From: Ideonella aquatica
GTDB lineage: Bacteria > Pseudomonadota > Gammaproteobacteria > Burkholderiales > Burkholderiaceae_C
DNA: 64,000 bases
Direction: 5' to 3'
Assembly: GCF_018069755.1 (NCBI RefSeq)
Contig: NZ_JAGQDE010000001.1
Coordinates: forward strand, 1 to 64,000
Positions 44,380 through 53,348 of this stretch are shown here, one piece after another (the stretch's first letter is position 1; each line of letters starts with the position of its first letter). A model generated the notes under the pieces. The model ran no database searches and had not been told where the DNA came from. It saw nothing but the letters and a program-made list of their open reading frames with translations. The translations under genes and the position numbers were made by a program.

Positions 44380-45153
44380 ATGAGCAACGAACCGCGCGAC
44401 GAACTCGAAGGCACCGAAGCGCCGTTCGTCTCCCACCTGATCGAGCTGCGTGATCGCCTGATCCGCGCGTTGATCGCGGTGGGCATCGCCTTTGGCGTGC
44501 TGGCGCTGTGGCCCGGCCCCAGCGGCCTGTATGACCTGCTGGCGGCACCGCTGGTGAGCAATCTGCCGCAGGGGGCGACGATGATCGCCACCAACGTGAT
44601 CTCGCCGTTCCTGGTGCCGCTGAAGATCACGCTGATGGCCGCCTTTTTGGTGGCGCTGCCGGTGGTGCTGTACCAGGTCTGGGCTTTTGTGGCGCCGGGC
44701 CTGTACAGCCACGAGAAGAAGCTGGTGCTGCCGCTGGTGGTGTCCAGCACGGCGCTGTTCTTCGCCGGCGTGGCCTTCTGCTACTTCTTCGTCTTCGGCC
44801 AGGTCTTCAAGTTCATCCAGCAGTTCGCGCCCAAGAGCATCACCGCGGCGCCGGACATCGAGGCCTACCTGGGCTTTGTGCTGACGATGTTCATCGCCTT
44901 CGGTGCGGCCTTCGAGGTGCCGGTGGTGGTGGTGGTGCTGGCGCGCATGGGCGTGGTCAGCGTCGAGAAGCTGCGCGAGTGGCGCGGCTACTTCATTGTC
45001 ATCGCCTTCGTCATCGCGGCGGTGATCACGCCGCCGGATGTGGTCTCGCAGCTGGCGCTGGCGATCCCGATGGTGCTGCTCTACGAGCTCGGCATCCTCG
45101 CCGCGGGCCTGTTCATCAAGCACACCCAGGCGCCACCCGACAACGGCGCCTGA
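44380..45153 (+). CDS. tatC: Twin-arginine translocase subunit TatC
   Basis: TatC is the polytopic receptor of the Tat pathway. The 257-residue protein has six membrane helices and conserved SHLIELRDRLIRA (signal-binding), QVWAFVAPGLYSHEKK, and FGAAFEVPVVVVVLARMG. ATG 44380 is preferred over a GTG at 44353. The operon tatABC is complete; the Rieske protein encoded at 48773 is a likely client. Confidence 0.97.
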   Translation: MSNEPRDELEGTEAPFVSHLIELRDRLIRALIAVGIAFGVLALWPGPSGLYDLLAAPLVSNLPQGATMIATNVISPFLVPLKITLMAAFLVALPVVLYQVWAFVAPGLYSHEKKLVLPLVVSSTALFFAGVAFCYFFVFGQVFKFIQQFAPKSITAAPDIEAYLGFVLTMFIAFGAAFEVPVVVVVLARMGVVSVEKLREWRGYFIVIAFVIAAVITPPDVVSQLALAIPMVLLYELGILAAGLFIKHTQAPPDNGA

Positions 45154-45166
45154 GGCCCGGGGTCCG

Positions 45167-46336
45167 TCAGCGCGGCGATTTCGGCCGCTGGGCGACGGTG
45201 ACCATCAGCTGCAGCGTTTCGCTGCCGCGCTGCACGCCAATCTGCGCCTGCGACTGCGGCTTCAACTCGGACACCGCCAGCAGCAGCTGCGAGGTGCTGC
45301 GCACCGGCCGCCCGGCGATGGTGACGACGACATCGCCCGGGCGCATGCCCGCCTGGCTGGCCGGGCCGTTCTGCAGCACGCCGGTGATCAGCACGCCCTG
45401 GCTGACCGGCAGATTGAAGCTCTGCGCAAATTCCGGATCCAGGTCGCGTGGCTGCACGCCGATCCAGCCGCGGGTGACCTGGCCGTCGCGCACCAGGCCG
45501 TCCATCACATGCTGGGCCAGGTCGATGGGGATGGCGAAGCCGATGCCCATGCTGCCGCCCGACTGCGAGTAGATCGCCGAGTTGATGCCCACCAGGTTGC
45601 CCGCCGCGTCGACCAGCGCACCGCCCGAGTTGCCCGGGTTGATCGCGGCATCGGTCTGGATGAAGTTTTCGAAGGTGGACAGGCCCAGGCCGCTGCGGCC
45701 CAGCGCGCTGACGATGCCCGAGGTCACCGTCTGCCCCACGTTGAACGGATTGCCGATCGCCAGCACCGCGTCGCCCACCTGCAACTGCTCGATCGCGCCC
45801 AGCGTCAGGCTGGGCAGGTTGTCCAGGGTGATCTTCAGCACCGCGATGTCGCTCTCGGGGTCGGTGCCGATCAGCTGGGCCTCGGCTTGGCGGCCGTCGG
45901 CCAGGCGCACGCTCACCTGATCGGCGCCTTCCACCACATGGTGGTTGGTCAGCAGGTAGCCGTCGGCGCTGACGATCACGCCTGAACCCAGGCCCACCTG
46001 CGGCTCGGGCTGCTGACCCGGCTGCCCGAAGAAGAAGCGGAACCACGGGTCCTGGCTGTGCGGCTGCTGGGCCGAGCGCCGCGGCGGCGCCTTGCTGGCG
46101 GTGACGCTGACCACCGCTGGCGCCGCCCGCTTGGCCGCCACGGTCAGCGGCTGCAGCGGTGCCGAGGCCCCCGGGCTGCTGACCCCGACCGTGACCACAC
46201 CCGAGGCGGGCGGCCGCGCCATGCCCAGAACGTCGGGGGCGCCACCCAGCCACTGCGGCTTGAAGGTGCCCACGACAAACAGCACCGCCACGGCCACCGT
46301 GACGGCTTGCGAGAAAATCAGCCAGGTTCTGCGCAT
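45167..46336 (-). CDS. Membrane-anchored HtrA-type serine protease
   Basis: This 389-residue S1C protease has an N-terminal anchor (about 5-24), catalytic His133 (TNHHVVEG), Asp163 (ESDIAVLKI) and Ser237 (INPGNSGGAL), and a single PDZ domain (about 285-370, GVLITGVLQNGPASQAGMRPGDVVV). One PDZ plus an anchor fits DegS/AlgW-like periplasmic quality-control proteases. It is divergent from the NIF3 gene with about 26 nt between starts and converges with tatC. Confidence 0.93.
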   Translation of the reverse strand: MRRTWLIFSQAVTVAVAVLFVVGTFKPQWLGGAPDVLGMARPPASGVVTVGVSSPGASAPLQPLTVAAKRAAPAVVSVTASKAPPRRSAQQPHSQDPWFRFFFGQPGQQPEPQVGLGSGVIVSADGYLLTNHHVVEGADQVSVRLADGRQAEAQLIGTDPESDIAVLKITLDNLPSLTLGAIEQLQVGDAVLAIGNPFNVGQTVTSGIVSALGRSGLGLSTFENFIQTDAAINPGNSGGALVDAAGNLVGINSAIYSQSGGSMGIGFAIPIDLAQHVMDGLVRDGQVTRGWIGVQPRDLDPEFAQSFNLPVSQGVLITGVLQNGPASQAGMRPGDVVVTIAGRPVRSTSQLLLAVSELKPQSQAQIGVQRGSETLQLMVTVAQRPKSPR

Positions 46337-46362
46337 TGGAAATCGGGGAAAGGACAGGCACC

Positions 46363-47109
46363 GTGGCCCAGCGACGCGACATCGAGATGCACCTGCATGA
46401 GCTGCTGCAGGTCGCCCGCTTCAAGGATTATGGGCCGAACGGCCTGCAGGTGGAGGGCAAGGACCAGATTGTCAAGATCGTCAGCGGCGTCACCGCCAAC
46501 CGCGCGCTGATCGAAGCCGCGATCGCCGAGGGTGCCGATGCGCTGCTGGTGCACCACGGCCTTTTCTGGCGCGGCCACGACGGCCGCCTGACCGGCTGGC
46601 TCAAGGCCCGTGTCGAGCGCTTGCTGGCACATGGCATCAACCTGCTGGCCTACCACCTGCCGCTGGACGCCCATCCCGAGTGGGGCAACAACGTCCAGCT
46701 GGGTCGGCAACTGGGACTGCAGGGCGACGCCCGCTTCGGCGACCAGGACCTGGGCTGGCTGGGCGCGGCGCCGGTGGCCGCGCTGGAAGCGCTGGCCGAG
46801 CGCGCCCACCAGGCGCTGGGCCGGGCACCGCTGGTGCTGCCGGGCGACGGCCGGCCGCTGCGGCGGGTGGCCTGGTGCACCGGCGGCGCCCAGGGCTTCT
46901 TCGAGGCGGCGATCGCCGCCGGCGCCGATGCCTTCATCACCGGCGAGGTGTCCGAGCCCCAGGCCCACCTGGCGCGCGAGACCGGCGTGGCCTTTCTGGC
47001 CTGCGGCCACCACGCCACCGAGCGCTATGGCGCGCCGGCCCTGGGCGCCCACCTGGCCGCGCAGTTCGGCCTGGTGCACCACTTCATCGACATCGACAAC
47101 CCCGCTTGA
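46363..47109 (+). CDS. NIF3/DUF34-family metal-binding protein
   Basis: This 248-residue protein has the NIF3 dinuclear-metal motifs VHHGLFW, LLAYHLPLDAHPEWGNN and GHHATERYG. The family is annotated as GTP cyclohydrolase I type 2-like but the role is unsettled. GTG 46363 is chosen because AAGGA lies 8-9 nt upstream and it matches the usual length; ATG 46387 is a shorter option. pdxA starts at its stop (TGATG). It is divergent from the HtrA-type gene. Confidence 0.88.
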   Translation: MAQRRDIEMHLHELLQVARFKDYGPNGLQVEGKDQIVKIVSGVTANRALIEAAIAEGADALLVHHGLFWRGHDGRLTGWLKARVERLLAHGINLLAYHLPLDAHPEWGNNVQLGRQLGLQGDARFGDQDLGWLGAAPVAALEALAERAHQALGRAPLVLPGDGRPLRRVAWCTGGAQGFFEAAIAAGADAFITGEVSEPQAHLARETGVAFLACGHHATERYGAPALGAHLAAQFGLVHHFIDIDNPA

Positions 47110-48080
47110 TGAGCCTGCCGCTGCTGCTGACCATGGGCGATCCCGTCGGGATCGGCCCCGAGATCATCGTGCGGGCCCATGCGGCCGGCGCGCTGCAGGA
47201 GGCGATCATCGTCGGTGATCCGGCGGTGCTGGCGCGCGCCCAGGCCGCCTGCGGGATGCCGGCGGCCGATCTGCCGGTGTGGGTGCCGCCGGACCTGCAG
47301 GTCGACGGCCTCGCCACGCTGCCCTGGGGTCAGGTGGATGCCCGGGCCGGCGCTGCGGCTGCGAGCTGCATCATCGCCGCCACCCGCGAGGTGCTAGCCG
47401 GCCGCGCCCGGGCGCTGGTGACCGCGCCGATCCACAAGGAGGCGCTGGCTGCCGCCGGCCTGGGCGTGCCGGGCCACACCGAGCTGCTGCAGTCGCTGGC
47501 CAGCGAGCAGGCGGGCCGGCCGCTGCCGGTGCGCATGATGCTGGCCAATGACGAGCTGCGTGTGGTGCTGGTGACCATCCACATGGCGCTGCGGCGGGCG
47601 ATCGAGGCGCTGGACACCCCTGGCATCCTGGAGACGATCGTCATCACCCACGAGGCGCTGCAGCGCTTCGGCATCGCCGCGCCACGCATCGCGGTGGCGG
47701 GTCTGAACCCGCATGCCGGCGAGGGCGGTCTGTTCGGCGACGAGGAGATCCGGCTGATCATGCCGGCGATAGAAGCGGCGTGTGCCCGTGGGATCGATGC
47801 CCGCGGCCCGTTCGCGCCGGACACGGTGTTCATGCGTGCCCGCGACACCCCGGCCCGGCCCGGCGAGTTCGACGCCGTGGTGGCGATGACACATGACCAC
47901 GGTTTGATCCCGGTCAAATACCTGGGGGTTGAGCAAGGCGTCAACCTGACCCTGGGCCTGCCGCTGGTGCGTACCAGCCCCGACCACGGCACCGCGTTCG
48001 ACATCGCCGGCCGCGGGCTGGCCGATCCGGCCAGCCTGCTGGCGGCGCTGCGCATGGCCCGGCGCCTGGCGCCGGGCTGA
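47109..48080 (+). CDS. pdxA: 4-hydroxythreonine-4-phosphate dehydrogenase
   Basis: PdxA oxidises 4-phosphohydroxy-L-threonine in vitamin B6 synthesis. The 323-residue protein has LLTMGDPVGIGPEII, TAPIHKEALAAAG, GHTELL, GLNPHAGEGGLFG and TSPDHGTAFDIAG, covering the metal-binding His residues and substrate site. Length is typical. Its ATG overlaps the NIF3 stop by one base. It converges with mscL. Confidence 0.96.
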   Translation: MSLPLLLTMGDPVGIGPEIIVRAHAAGALQEAIIVGDPAVLARAQAACGMPAADLPVWVPPDLQVDGLATLPWGQVDARAGAAAASCIIAATREVLAGRARALVTAPIHKEALAAAGLGVPGHTELLQSLASEQAGRPLPVRMMLANDELRVVLVTIHMALRRAIEALDTPGILETIVITHEALQRFGIAAPRIAVAGLNPHAGEGGLFGDEEIRLIMPAIEAACARGIDARGPFAPDTVFMRARDTPARPGEFDAVVAMTHDHGLIPVKYLGVEQGVNLTLGLPLVRTSPDHGTAFDIAGRGLADPASLLAALRMARRLAPG

Positions 48081-48092
48081 GCGCACCGCGGA

Positions 48093-48518
48093 TCAGCGCT
48101 TCAGCGCGTCGCGGATCTCGCGCAGCAGCTGGATGTCTTCCGGCGTGGGCGCCGGCTCGGCCGGGGCGGCCGGTGCCGGGGCTTCGGCCTTCTTCAGGCG
48201 ATTGATCTGCTTGATCATCATGAAGATGATGAAGGCCAGGATGATGAAGTTCAGCGCCACGGTGATGAAGCTGCCATAGGCGAACACCGCGCCGGCCTTC
48301 TTGGCATCGGCCAGATTGCTGGCCGCCGCGCCCGAGAGCTGGATGAAGTAGTTGCTGAAGTCCAGGCCACCGAAGAGCCAGCCGACGATCGGCATGATCA
48401 GGTCGCCGACCACCGAGTCAACGATCTTGCCGAAGGCGCCGCCGATGATGACGCCGACCGCCAGGTCGACGACATTGCCCTTCATGGCGAACTCTTTGAA
48501 TTCCGAGACGAAGCTCAT
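48093..48518 (-). CDS. mscL: Large-conductance mechanosensitive channel
   Basis: MscL opens under membrane tension during osmotic downshock. The 141-residue protein has the gate helix [34 protein letters not shown], second helix [30 protein letters not shown] and a cytoplasmic bundle [18 protein letters not shown] 48518 follows AGGAGTGAGAGCC; the region before it has a short TGTGCTGTTG tandem. Confidence 0.96.
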   Translation of the reverse strand: MSFVSEFKEFAMKGNVVDLAVGVIIGGAFGKIVDSVVGDLIMPIVGWLFGGLDFSNYFIQLSGAAASNLADAKKAGAVFAYGSFITVALNFIILAFIIFMMIKQINRLKKAEAPAPAAPAEPAPTPEDIQLLREIRDALKR

Positions 48519-48687
48519 GGCTCTCACTCCTGTGCTGTTGTGTGCTGTTGTGTGTTGCAACGCCGCTGCAGGGCGGATTCCCCGTCGGCGCGCCTGCAGT
48601 GTCTCCGCATGCGGCATGAAGTCAACAACTTGCGCCAGCCTGACGTGCGCAGTTGCGCGATGACAGTCGACGCTGTTGCAGGTCCGC

Positions 48688-48693
48688 TAAAAT
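48688..48693 (+). promoter_or_regulatory. Likely -10 of the petABC operon
   Basis: TAAAAT in the 255-bp mscL-petA gap, about 80 nt before petA. No convincing -35 at 16-18 bp. A GGACCTCC-type ribosome site precedes the petA ATG. Confidence 0.4.
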
Positions 48694-48772
48694 GCCTGGT
48701 TGACCGAAAACACTAATCTGCGGGATTCCCCCATCCCGCCCCGAGCAGCTTCCCACATTCCAAAGGACCTCC

Positions 48773-49369
48773 ATGAGTGACAACGCTGTGGACCAAGGCA
48801 AGCGCACCTGGCTCATCGCCACCGGTGCCGCGGGTGCCGTGGGTGGCGTGGCAACCGCCGTGCCCTTCGTCAGTACCTTCACCCCGTCCGAGCGCGCCAA
48901 GGCCGCCGGTGCCGCCGTGGAGGCCGACATCGGCGCCCTCAAGCCGGGCGAGAAGATGACCGTGGAATGGCGCGGCAAGCCGGTCTGGATCGTGCGCCGC
49001 ACGCCCGAGCAGCTCGAGGGCCTGAAGAAGCTGAACGACCAGCTCGCCGACCCCGACAACCAGCGCAAGGCCTACCCGATCCCCGAGTACGCCAAGAACG
49101 AGGCGCGCTCGATCAAGCCGGAGTACCTGGTGGTGGTGGGCATCTGCTCGCACCTGGGCTGCTCGCCCTCCGACAAGTTCCAGGCCGGTGCCCAGCCCTC
49201 GCTGCCCGCCGACTGGCCGGGCGGCTTCCTGTGCCCCTGCCACGGCTCGACCTTCGACATGGCCGGCCGCGTGTTCAAGAACAAGCCCGCCCCTGACAAC
49301 CTCGAAGTCCCGCCGCACATGTATCTCAGCGACTCCAAGCTGCTGATCGGCGAAGACAAGAAGGCCTGA
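48773..49369 (+). CDS. petA: Rieske Fe-S subunit of cytochrome bc1
   Basis: This 198-residue protein carries the [2Fe-2S] cluster of ubiquinol:cytochrome c reductase. Ligands: Cys125/His127 in CSHLGC and Cys154/His157 in CPCHGS, with Cys130/Cys156 for the disulfide. The N-terminal anchor (TWLIATGAAGAVGGVATAVPF) is a Tat-type signal with KR instead of RR. Folded Rieske domains use Tat, encoded at 43.6-45.2 kb. petB follows after 32 nt. Confidence 0.97.
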   Translation: MSDNAVDQGKRTWLIATGAAGAVGGVATAVPFVSTFTPSERAKAAGAAVEADIGALKPGEKMTVEWRGKPVWIVRRTPEQLEGLKKLNDQLADPDNQRKAYPIPEYAKNEARSIKPEYLVVVGICSHLGCSPSDKFQAGAQPSLPADWPGGFLCPCHGSTFDMAGRVFKNKPAPDNLEVPPHMYLSDSKLLIGEDKKA

Positions 49370-49401
49370 ACCGGCGTCCCCCGAACACAAGAAAGGCAAC
49401 C

Positions 49402-50814
49402 ATGGCTGCTGAATTCAAAGTCGCGCCGGCAGATGCGTCCGTCGGCGAGAAGCTGATGACCTGGGTGGACAACCGGTTCCCGGCGTCCAAGATGTACAAG
49501 GAGCACATGTCGGAGTACTACGCTCCGAAGAACTTCAACTGGTGGTACATCTTCGGCTCGCTGGCCCTGATGGTGCTGGTGATCCAGATCGTCTCCGGCA
49601 TCTTCCTGGTGATGCACTACAAGCCGGATGCGGCGATCGCATTCGCCTCGGTCGAGTACATCATGCGCGATGTGCCCTGGGGCTGGCTGATCCGCTACAT
49701 CCACTCCACCGGTGCCTCGGCGTTCTTCGTCGTGGTCTACCTGCACATGTTCCGTGGCCTGCTGTACGGCTCGTACCGCAAGCCCCGCGAGCTGGTCTGG
49801 ATCTTCGGCTGCGCGATCTTCCTGGCGCTGATGGCCGAGGCCTTCATGGGCTACCTGCTGCCCTGGGGCCAGATGTCCTACTGGGGCGCGCAGGTGATCG
49901 TGAACCTGTTCGCCGCCGTGCCCTTCGTCGGCCCCGACCTGGCGCTGCTGATCCGTGGCGACTACGTGGTGAGCGACGCCACGCTGAACCGCTTCTTCAG
50001 CTTCCACGTCATCGCCGTGCCGCTGGTGCTGCTGGGCCTGGTGGTGGCGCACATCATCGCGCTGCATGAAGTGGGCTCGAACAACCCCGACGGCGTCGAG
50101 ATCAAGGGCCCGAACGCCCCGAAGGACGCCAACGGCCACCCGCTCGACGGCATCCCCTTCCACCCGTACTACTCGGTGCATGACATCCTGGGCGTCTGCC
50201 TGTTCCTGATCGTCTTCACCGCGATCATCTTCTTCGCGCCGGAGCTGGGTGGCTACTTCCTGGAGTACAACAACTTCATCCCGGCCGACCCGCTGAAGAC
50301 CCCGCCGCACATCGCGCCGGTCTGGTACTTCACGCCCTTCTACTCGATGCTGCGCGCCACGACCGACGTGATGGTCAACGTGCTGTGCGTGATCATCGGC
50401 CTGGGCGCGGTGGGCGCGGTGCTCAAGGGCAAGTTCGCCGGCACGGCCAAGATCGCCGTGATCGTCGGCGCGCTGGTGGCGATCGGCCTGCTCAAGACCT
50501 TCGACGCCAAGTTCTGGGGCGTGGTGGTGATGGGCGGCGCAGTCATCATCCTGTTCTTCCTGCCCTGGCTGGACCACAGCCCGGCCAAGTCGATCCGCTA
50601 CCGCCCGACCTGGCACCGCAACCTGTACATCGTGTTCGTGATCTTCTTCGTCGTGCTGGCCTACCTGGGCATCCAGCCGCCGTCGGACATCGGCACGCTG
50701 ATCGCCCAGGTCGGCACGCTGTTCTATTTCGGCTTCTTCCTGCTGATGCCCTGGTGGAGTCAGCTCGGTACCTTCAAGAAGGTGCCCGATCGCGTGACCT
50801 TCACGCCGCACTGA
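49402..50814 (+). CDS. petB: Cytochrome b of the bc1 complex
   Basis: This 470-residue, roughly nine-helix protein holds the two b hemes and the quinol sites. Conserved blocks: RYIHSTGASAFFVVVYLHMFRGLLYGSYRKPRELVW, FMGYLLPWGQMSYWGAQVI, FSFHVIAVPLVLLGLVVAHIIALHEVG and HPYYSVHDILG. The PDWG-type segment of mitochondrial b is PVWYFTPFYSMLRA here. Length is typical of the beta/gamma-proteobacterial form. It sits between petA and petC (23 nt). Confidence 0.97.
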   Translation: MAAEFKVAPADASVGEKLMTWVDNRFPASKMYKEHMSEYYAPKNFNWWYIFGSLALMVLVIQIVSGIFLVMHYKPDAAIAFASVEYIMRDVPWGWLIRYIHSTGASAFFVVVYLHMFRGLLYGSYRKPRELVWIFGCAIFLALMAEAFMGYLLPWGQMSYWGAQVIVNLFAAVPFVGPDLALLIRGDYVVSDATLNRFFSFHVIAVPLVLLGLVVAHIIALHEVGSNNPDGVEIKGPNAPKDANGHPLDGIPFHPYYSVHDILGVCLFLIVFTAIIFFAPELGGYFLEYNNFIPADPLKTPPHIAPVWYFTPFYSMLRATTDVMVNVLCVIIGLGAVGAVLKGKFAGTAKIAVIVGALVAIGLLKTFDAKFWGVVVMGGAVIILFFLPWLDHSPAKSIRYRPTWHRNLYIVFVIFFVVLAYLGIQPPSDIGTLIAQVGTLFYFGFFLLMPWWSQLGTFKKVPDRVTFTPH

Positions 50815-50837
50815 ACCAGGCAGGAGCACACCACATC

Positions 50838-51563
50838 ATGATCAAGAAACTCATCGCCGGCCTCGCTGCCGCGCTGTGCCTGGTCAGCGGCGCCACCGCC
50901 AACACCGGTGGCCCCGCCTGGGACAAGTTCCCCGCCGAGAAGCTGCAGAGCACCGCCTCGCTGCAGAACGGTGCCAAGCTCTTCGTCAACTACTGCCTGA
51001 ACTGCCATGCGGCAGCCTTCATGCGCTACAACCGGCTGACCGAGATCGGCCTGACCGAGGAGCAGATCCGCACCAACCTGCTGTTCGCCGGCGACAAGGT
51101 CGGCGACCTGATGAAGGTCTCGATGGATGCACGCCAGGCCAAGGACTGGTTCGGTGCCACCCCGCCCGACCTGACCCTGGTGGCGCGCTCGCGTGCCGGC
51201 TCGCAGGGCACCGGTGCCGACTACCTGTACACCTACCTGCGCGGCTTCTACCGCGACGAAACCAAGGCCACCGGCTGGAACAACACCGTCTTCCCGAGTG
51301 TGGCCATGCCGCACGTGCTGTGGGAGTTGCAGGGTGAGCAGGTGCTGGGCGCTGATCACGCGCTGACCCTGGCCAAGCCGGGCTTGCTGGACGCCAAGGC
51401 CTATGACAATGCCGTGGGTGATCTGGTGGCCTACCTGCAGTGGATGGGCGAGCCTGTCCAGTTCCAGCGCACCAAGCTCGGCATCGCCGTGCTGGCCTTC
51501 CTGCTGGTGCTGACTTTCTTCGCCTATCGTCTCAACGCCGCGTTCTGGAAGGACGTCAAGTAA
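50838..51563 (+). CDS. petC: Cytochrome c1
   Basis: This 241-residue protein has a signal peptide (about 1-21), heme c site CLNCH (Cys53, Cys56, His57), the axial-Met region in VFPSVAMPHVLWELQG and a C-terminal membrane anchor (LGIAVLAFLLVLTFFAYRLNAAFWKDVK). It passes electrons from Rieske to soluble cytochrome c. A rho-independent terminator follows, ending the petABC operon. Confidence 0.97.
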   Translation: MIKKLIAGLAAALCLVSGATANTGGPAWDKFPAEKLQSTASLQNGAKLFVNYCLNCHAAAFMRYNRLTEIGLTEEQIRTNLLFAGDKVGDLMKVSMDARQAKDWFGATPPDLTLVARSRAGSQGTGADYLYTYLRGFYRDETKATGWNNTVFPSVAMPHVLWELQGEQVLGADHALTLAKPGLLDAKAYDNAVGDLVAYLQWMGEPVQFQRTKLGIAVLAFLLVLTFFAYRLNAAFWKDVK

Positions 51564-51602
51564 AGTAGGCCCTGCCGGACCGGCCGCGCGCCGGTCCCCG
51601 CG

Positions 51603-51638
51603 CGCAGTGGGACCCTGATGCGGGCCCACTGCGTTTTT
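51603..51638 (+). terminator. Rho-independent terminator after petABC
   Basis: CGCAGTGGG at 51603-51611 pairs with CCCACTGCG at 51625-51633; inside, CCC-TGATGC-GGG extends the stem beyond one bulged A. TTTTT follows at 51634-51638. It separates petABC from sspA. Confidence 0.85.
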
Positions 51639-51692
51639 CCGTTTTCGGCCCTGCCGAATCGCTTTTCCGTTCCGATCAAGGAGCCCGCCACC

Positions 51693-52304
51693 ATGATGGT
51701 GCTTTACTCCGGTACCACCTGCCCCTACTCGCACCGCTGCCGCTTCGTGCTGTTCGAGAAAGGCATGGACTTCGAGATCCGCGATGTCGACCTCTTCGCC
51801 AAGCCCGAGGACATCGCCCTGATGAACCCGTACAACGAGGTGCCCATCCTCGTCGAACGCGACCTCATCCTGTACGAGTCGCACATCATCAACGAGTACA
51901 TCGACGAGCGCTTCCCGCACCCGCAGCTGATGCCGGGCGACCCGGTGGCGCGCGCGCGCGTGCGCCTGTTCCTCTTCAACTTCGAGAAGGAACTGTTCGC
52001 CAACGTCAACATCCTGGAAGGCCGGGGCATCAAGGCCACCGACAAGCAGCTCGAGAAGGCGCGCGGCCAGATCCGCGACCGGCTCACCCAGCTCGCGCCG
52101 ATCTTCCTGAAGAACAAGTACATGCTGGGCGACGACTTCAGCATGCTGGACGTGGCGATCGCTCCGCTGCTGTGGCGCCTGGACTATTACGGCATCGATC
52201 TGTCGAAGAACGCCGCGCCGCTGCTGAAGTACGCCGAGCGCATCTTCTCGCGCCCGGCCTACATTGAGGCGCTGACGCCGTCCGAGAAGGTGATGCGCAA
52301 GTAA
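51693..52304 (+). CDS. sspA: Stringent starvation protein A (GST fold)
   Basis: This 203-residue protein has a thioredoxin/GST N-domain (MVLYSGTTCPYSHRCRFVLFEKGMDFE, YNEVPILVERDLILYESHII) and helical C-domain. SspA binds RNA polymerase and shifts transcription under stress rather than acting as a GST. ATG 51693 has AAGGAG 9 nt upstream. It is followed by sspB after 19 nt, the usual pair. Confidence 0.94.
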   Translation: MMVLYSGTTCPYSHRCRFVLFEKGMDFEIRDVDLFAKPEDIALMNPYNEVPILVERDLILYESHIINEYIDERFPHPQLMPGDPVARARVRLFLFNFEKELFANVNILEGRGIKATDKQLEKARGQIRDRLTQLAPIFLKNKYMLGDDFSMLDVAIAPLLWRLDYYGIDLSKNAAPLLKYAERIFSRPAYIEALTPSEKVMRK

Positions 52305-52323
52305 TCGCCTGGCAGGAGCCTCG

Positions 52324-52854
52324 ATGAACACCCCGCCGCCCGCCAGCCCCGACAACCAGGGCTCCTCGACCCGGCCCTACCTGATCCGGGCGCTGCACGA
52401 CTGGTGCACCGACAACGGCTTCACGCCCTATGTGGCGGTGTTCGTCGACGCGTCGGTGCAGGTGCCCGCCGAGTACGTCAAGAACAACGAGATCGTGCTC
52501 AACGTCGGCTTCGAGGCCACCAGTGGTCTCAAGCTGGGCAACGATTTCATCGAGTTCAAGGCCCGTTTCGGTGGCGTCGCGCGCGAGATCATCGTGCCGG
52601 TCGACCATGTCGTGGCCATCTATGCCCGTGAGAACGGGCAGGGCATGGCCTTCCCGATGCCGTCGGCCGAGGCGGCTGCGGCCGAGTCGCAGCCGCTGGT
52701 GGCACCGCCACCTGCCGCAGCCAGGCCGACGGCCGGACTGCGCCTGGCCAGCGTCGAGCCCGCAGCCGACCCCGATGCACCCACCGAGCCTGAGCCGCCC
52801 GCGCCGAGCTCGCCGGGTGCGCCCGGCCGGCCGGCACTCAAGCGCATCAAATAG
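52324..52854 (+). CDS. sspB: ClpXP adaptor SspB
   Basis: SspB delivers ssrA-tagged proteins to ClpXP. The 176-residue protein has the substrate-binding fold (RPYLIRALHDWCTDNGFTPYVAVFVD, VLNVGFEATSGLKLGNDFIEFKARFGG, VPVDHVVAIYARENGQGM) and a long Pro/Ala-rich linker ending in the ClpX-binding tail RPALKRIK. Architecture and sspA linkage are canonical. Confidence 0.95.
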   Translation: MNTPPPASPDNQGSSTRPYLIRALHDWCTDNGFTPYVAVFVDASVQVPAEYVKNNEIVLNVGFEATSGLKLGNDFIEFKARFGGVAREIIVPVDHVVAIYARENGQGMAFPMPSAEAAAAESQPLVAPPPAAARPTAGLRLASVEPAADPDAPTEPEPPAPSSPGAPGRPALKRIK

Positions 52855-52898
52855 GCCCTCAGCCTCCAGGGCCGCCTCCTAGAATGGCGACCCGTCCC

Positions 52899-52974
52899 GC
52901 CGGCTTAGCTCAGTTGGTAGAGCAACGGTCTTGTAAACCGTAGGTCATCCGTTCGATTCGGATAGCCGGCACCA
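52899..52974 (+). tRNA. tRNA-Thr (anticodon TGT)
   Basis: A complete 76-nt cloverleaf with encoded CCA: acceptor stem GCCGGCT/AGCCGGC, D-arm GCTC...GAGC, anticodon stem ACGGT/ACCGT with loop CTTGTAA (anticodon TGT, reads ACA) and T-arm ATCCG-TTCGATT-CGGAT. It lies between sspB and the DUF721 gene. No partial copy of its 3' end was noticed nearby, so it shows no sign of being an island attachment site. Confidence 0.96.
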
Positions 52975-53019
52975 GTCTTGCAGGGCGTGGAATAATGCAG
53001 GCCCCGTCGCCGCACGGGC

Positions 53020-53340
53020 TCAGGGGCGCCCGGAGCGCACCTTGATCCGCAGCGGCAGGGGCGGGCAACCGGCTTCGGCCAGCACCGCTTCCAGATGGGG
53101 CAGGGCGTGGCGCATCTTGGCCGCCACGGCGGCGTTGGGCACCAGCAGCGTCCAGCCCTCGTCATCGAGCGGTCCGGGCTGAACCCAGGGCCGCAGGGCC
53201 GGCGCCAGGGCGGGCAGGATCAGCGCATGCCGGCGCTGAGACTCGCGCAGCCGCTCCAGCAGGCGGCCCAGGGCCTGGTTGGCATCCAGCGCCTCGGCGA
53301 TCGGCCGGGTGTGGGGCTGGTGCTTGCCGGGAAGGTTCAT
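53020..53340 (-). CDS. DUF721 (DciA-like) protein
   Basis: This 106-residue protein is of the DUF721 family (RPIAEALDANQALGRLLERLRESQRRHALILPALAPALRPWVQPGPLDDEGWTLLVPNAAVAAKMRHALPHLEAVL). DUF721 proteins include DciA, a loader-like partner of the DnaB helicase. The short form next to M23-secA is typical of betaproteobacteria. On the minus strand TACACT ends 8 nt before the ATG, and the M23 gene starts only 19 nt away on the other strand. Confidence 0.82.
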   Translation of the reverse strand: MNLPGKHQPHTRPIAEALDANQALGRLLERLRESQRRHALILPALAPALRPWVQPGPLDDEGWTLLVPNAAVAAKMRHALPHLEAVLAEAGCPPLPLRIKVRSGRP

Positions 53341-53348
53341 CGGCGAGG

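Noticed and set aside
48530..48560. TGTGCTGTTG tandem before mscL
   Set aside because: Only two units plus a fragment in a short leader; too little to call a functional repeat.
52899..52974. tRNA-Thr as an attachment site for an island
   Set aside because: No integrase gene and no second copy of the tRNA 3' end were noticed; downstream genes are housekeeping.
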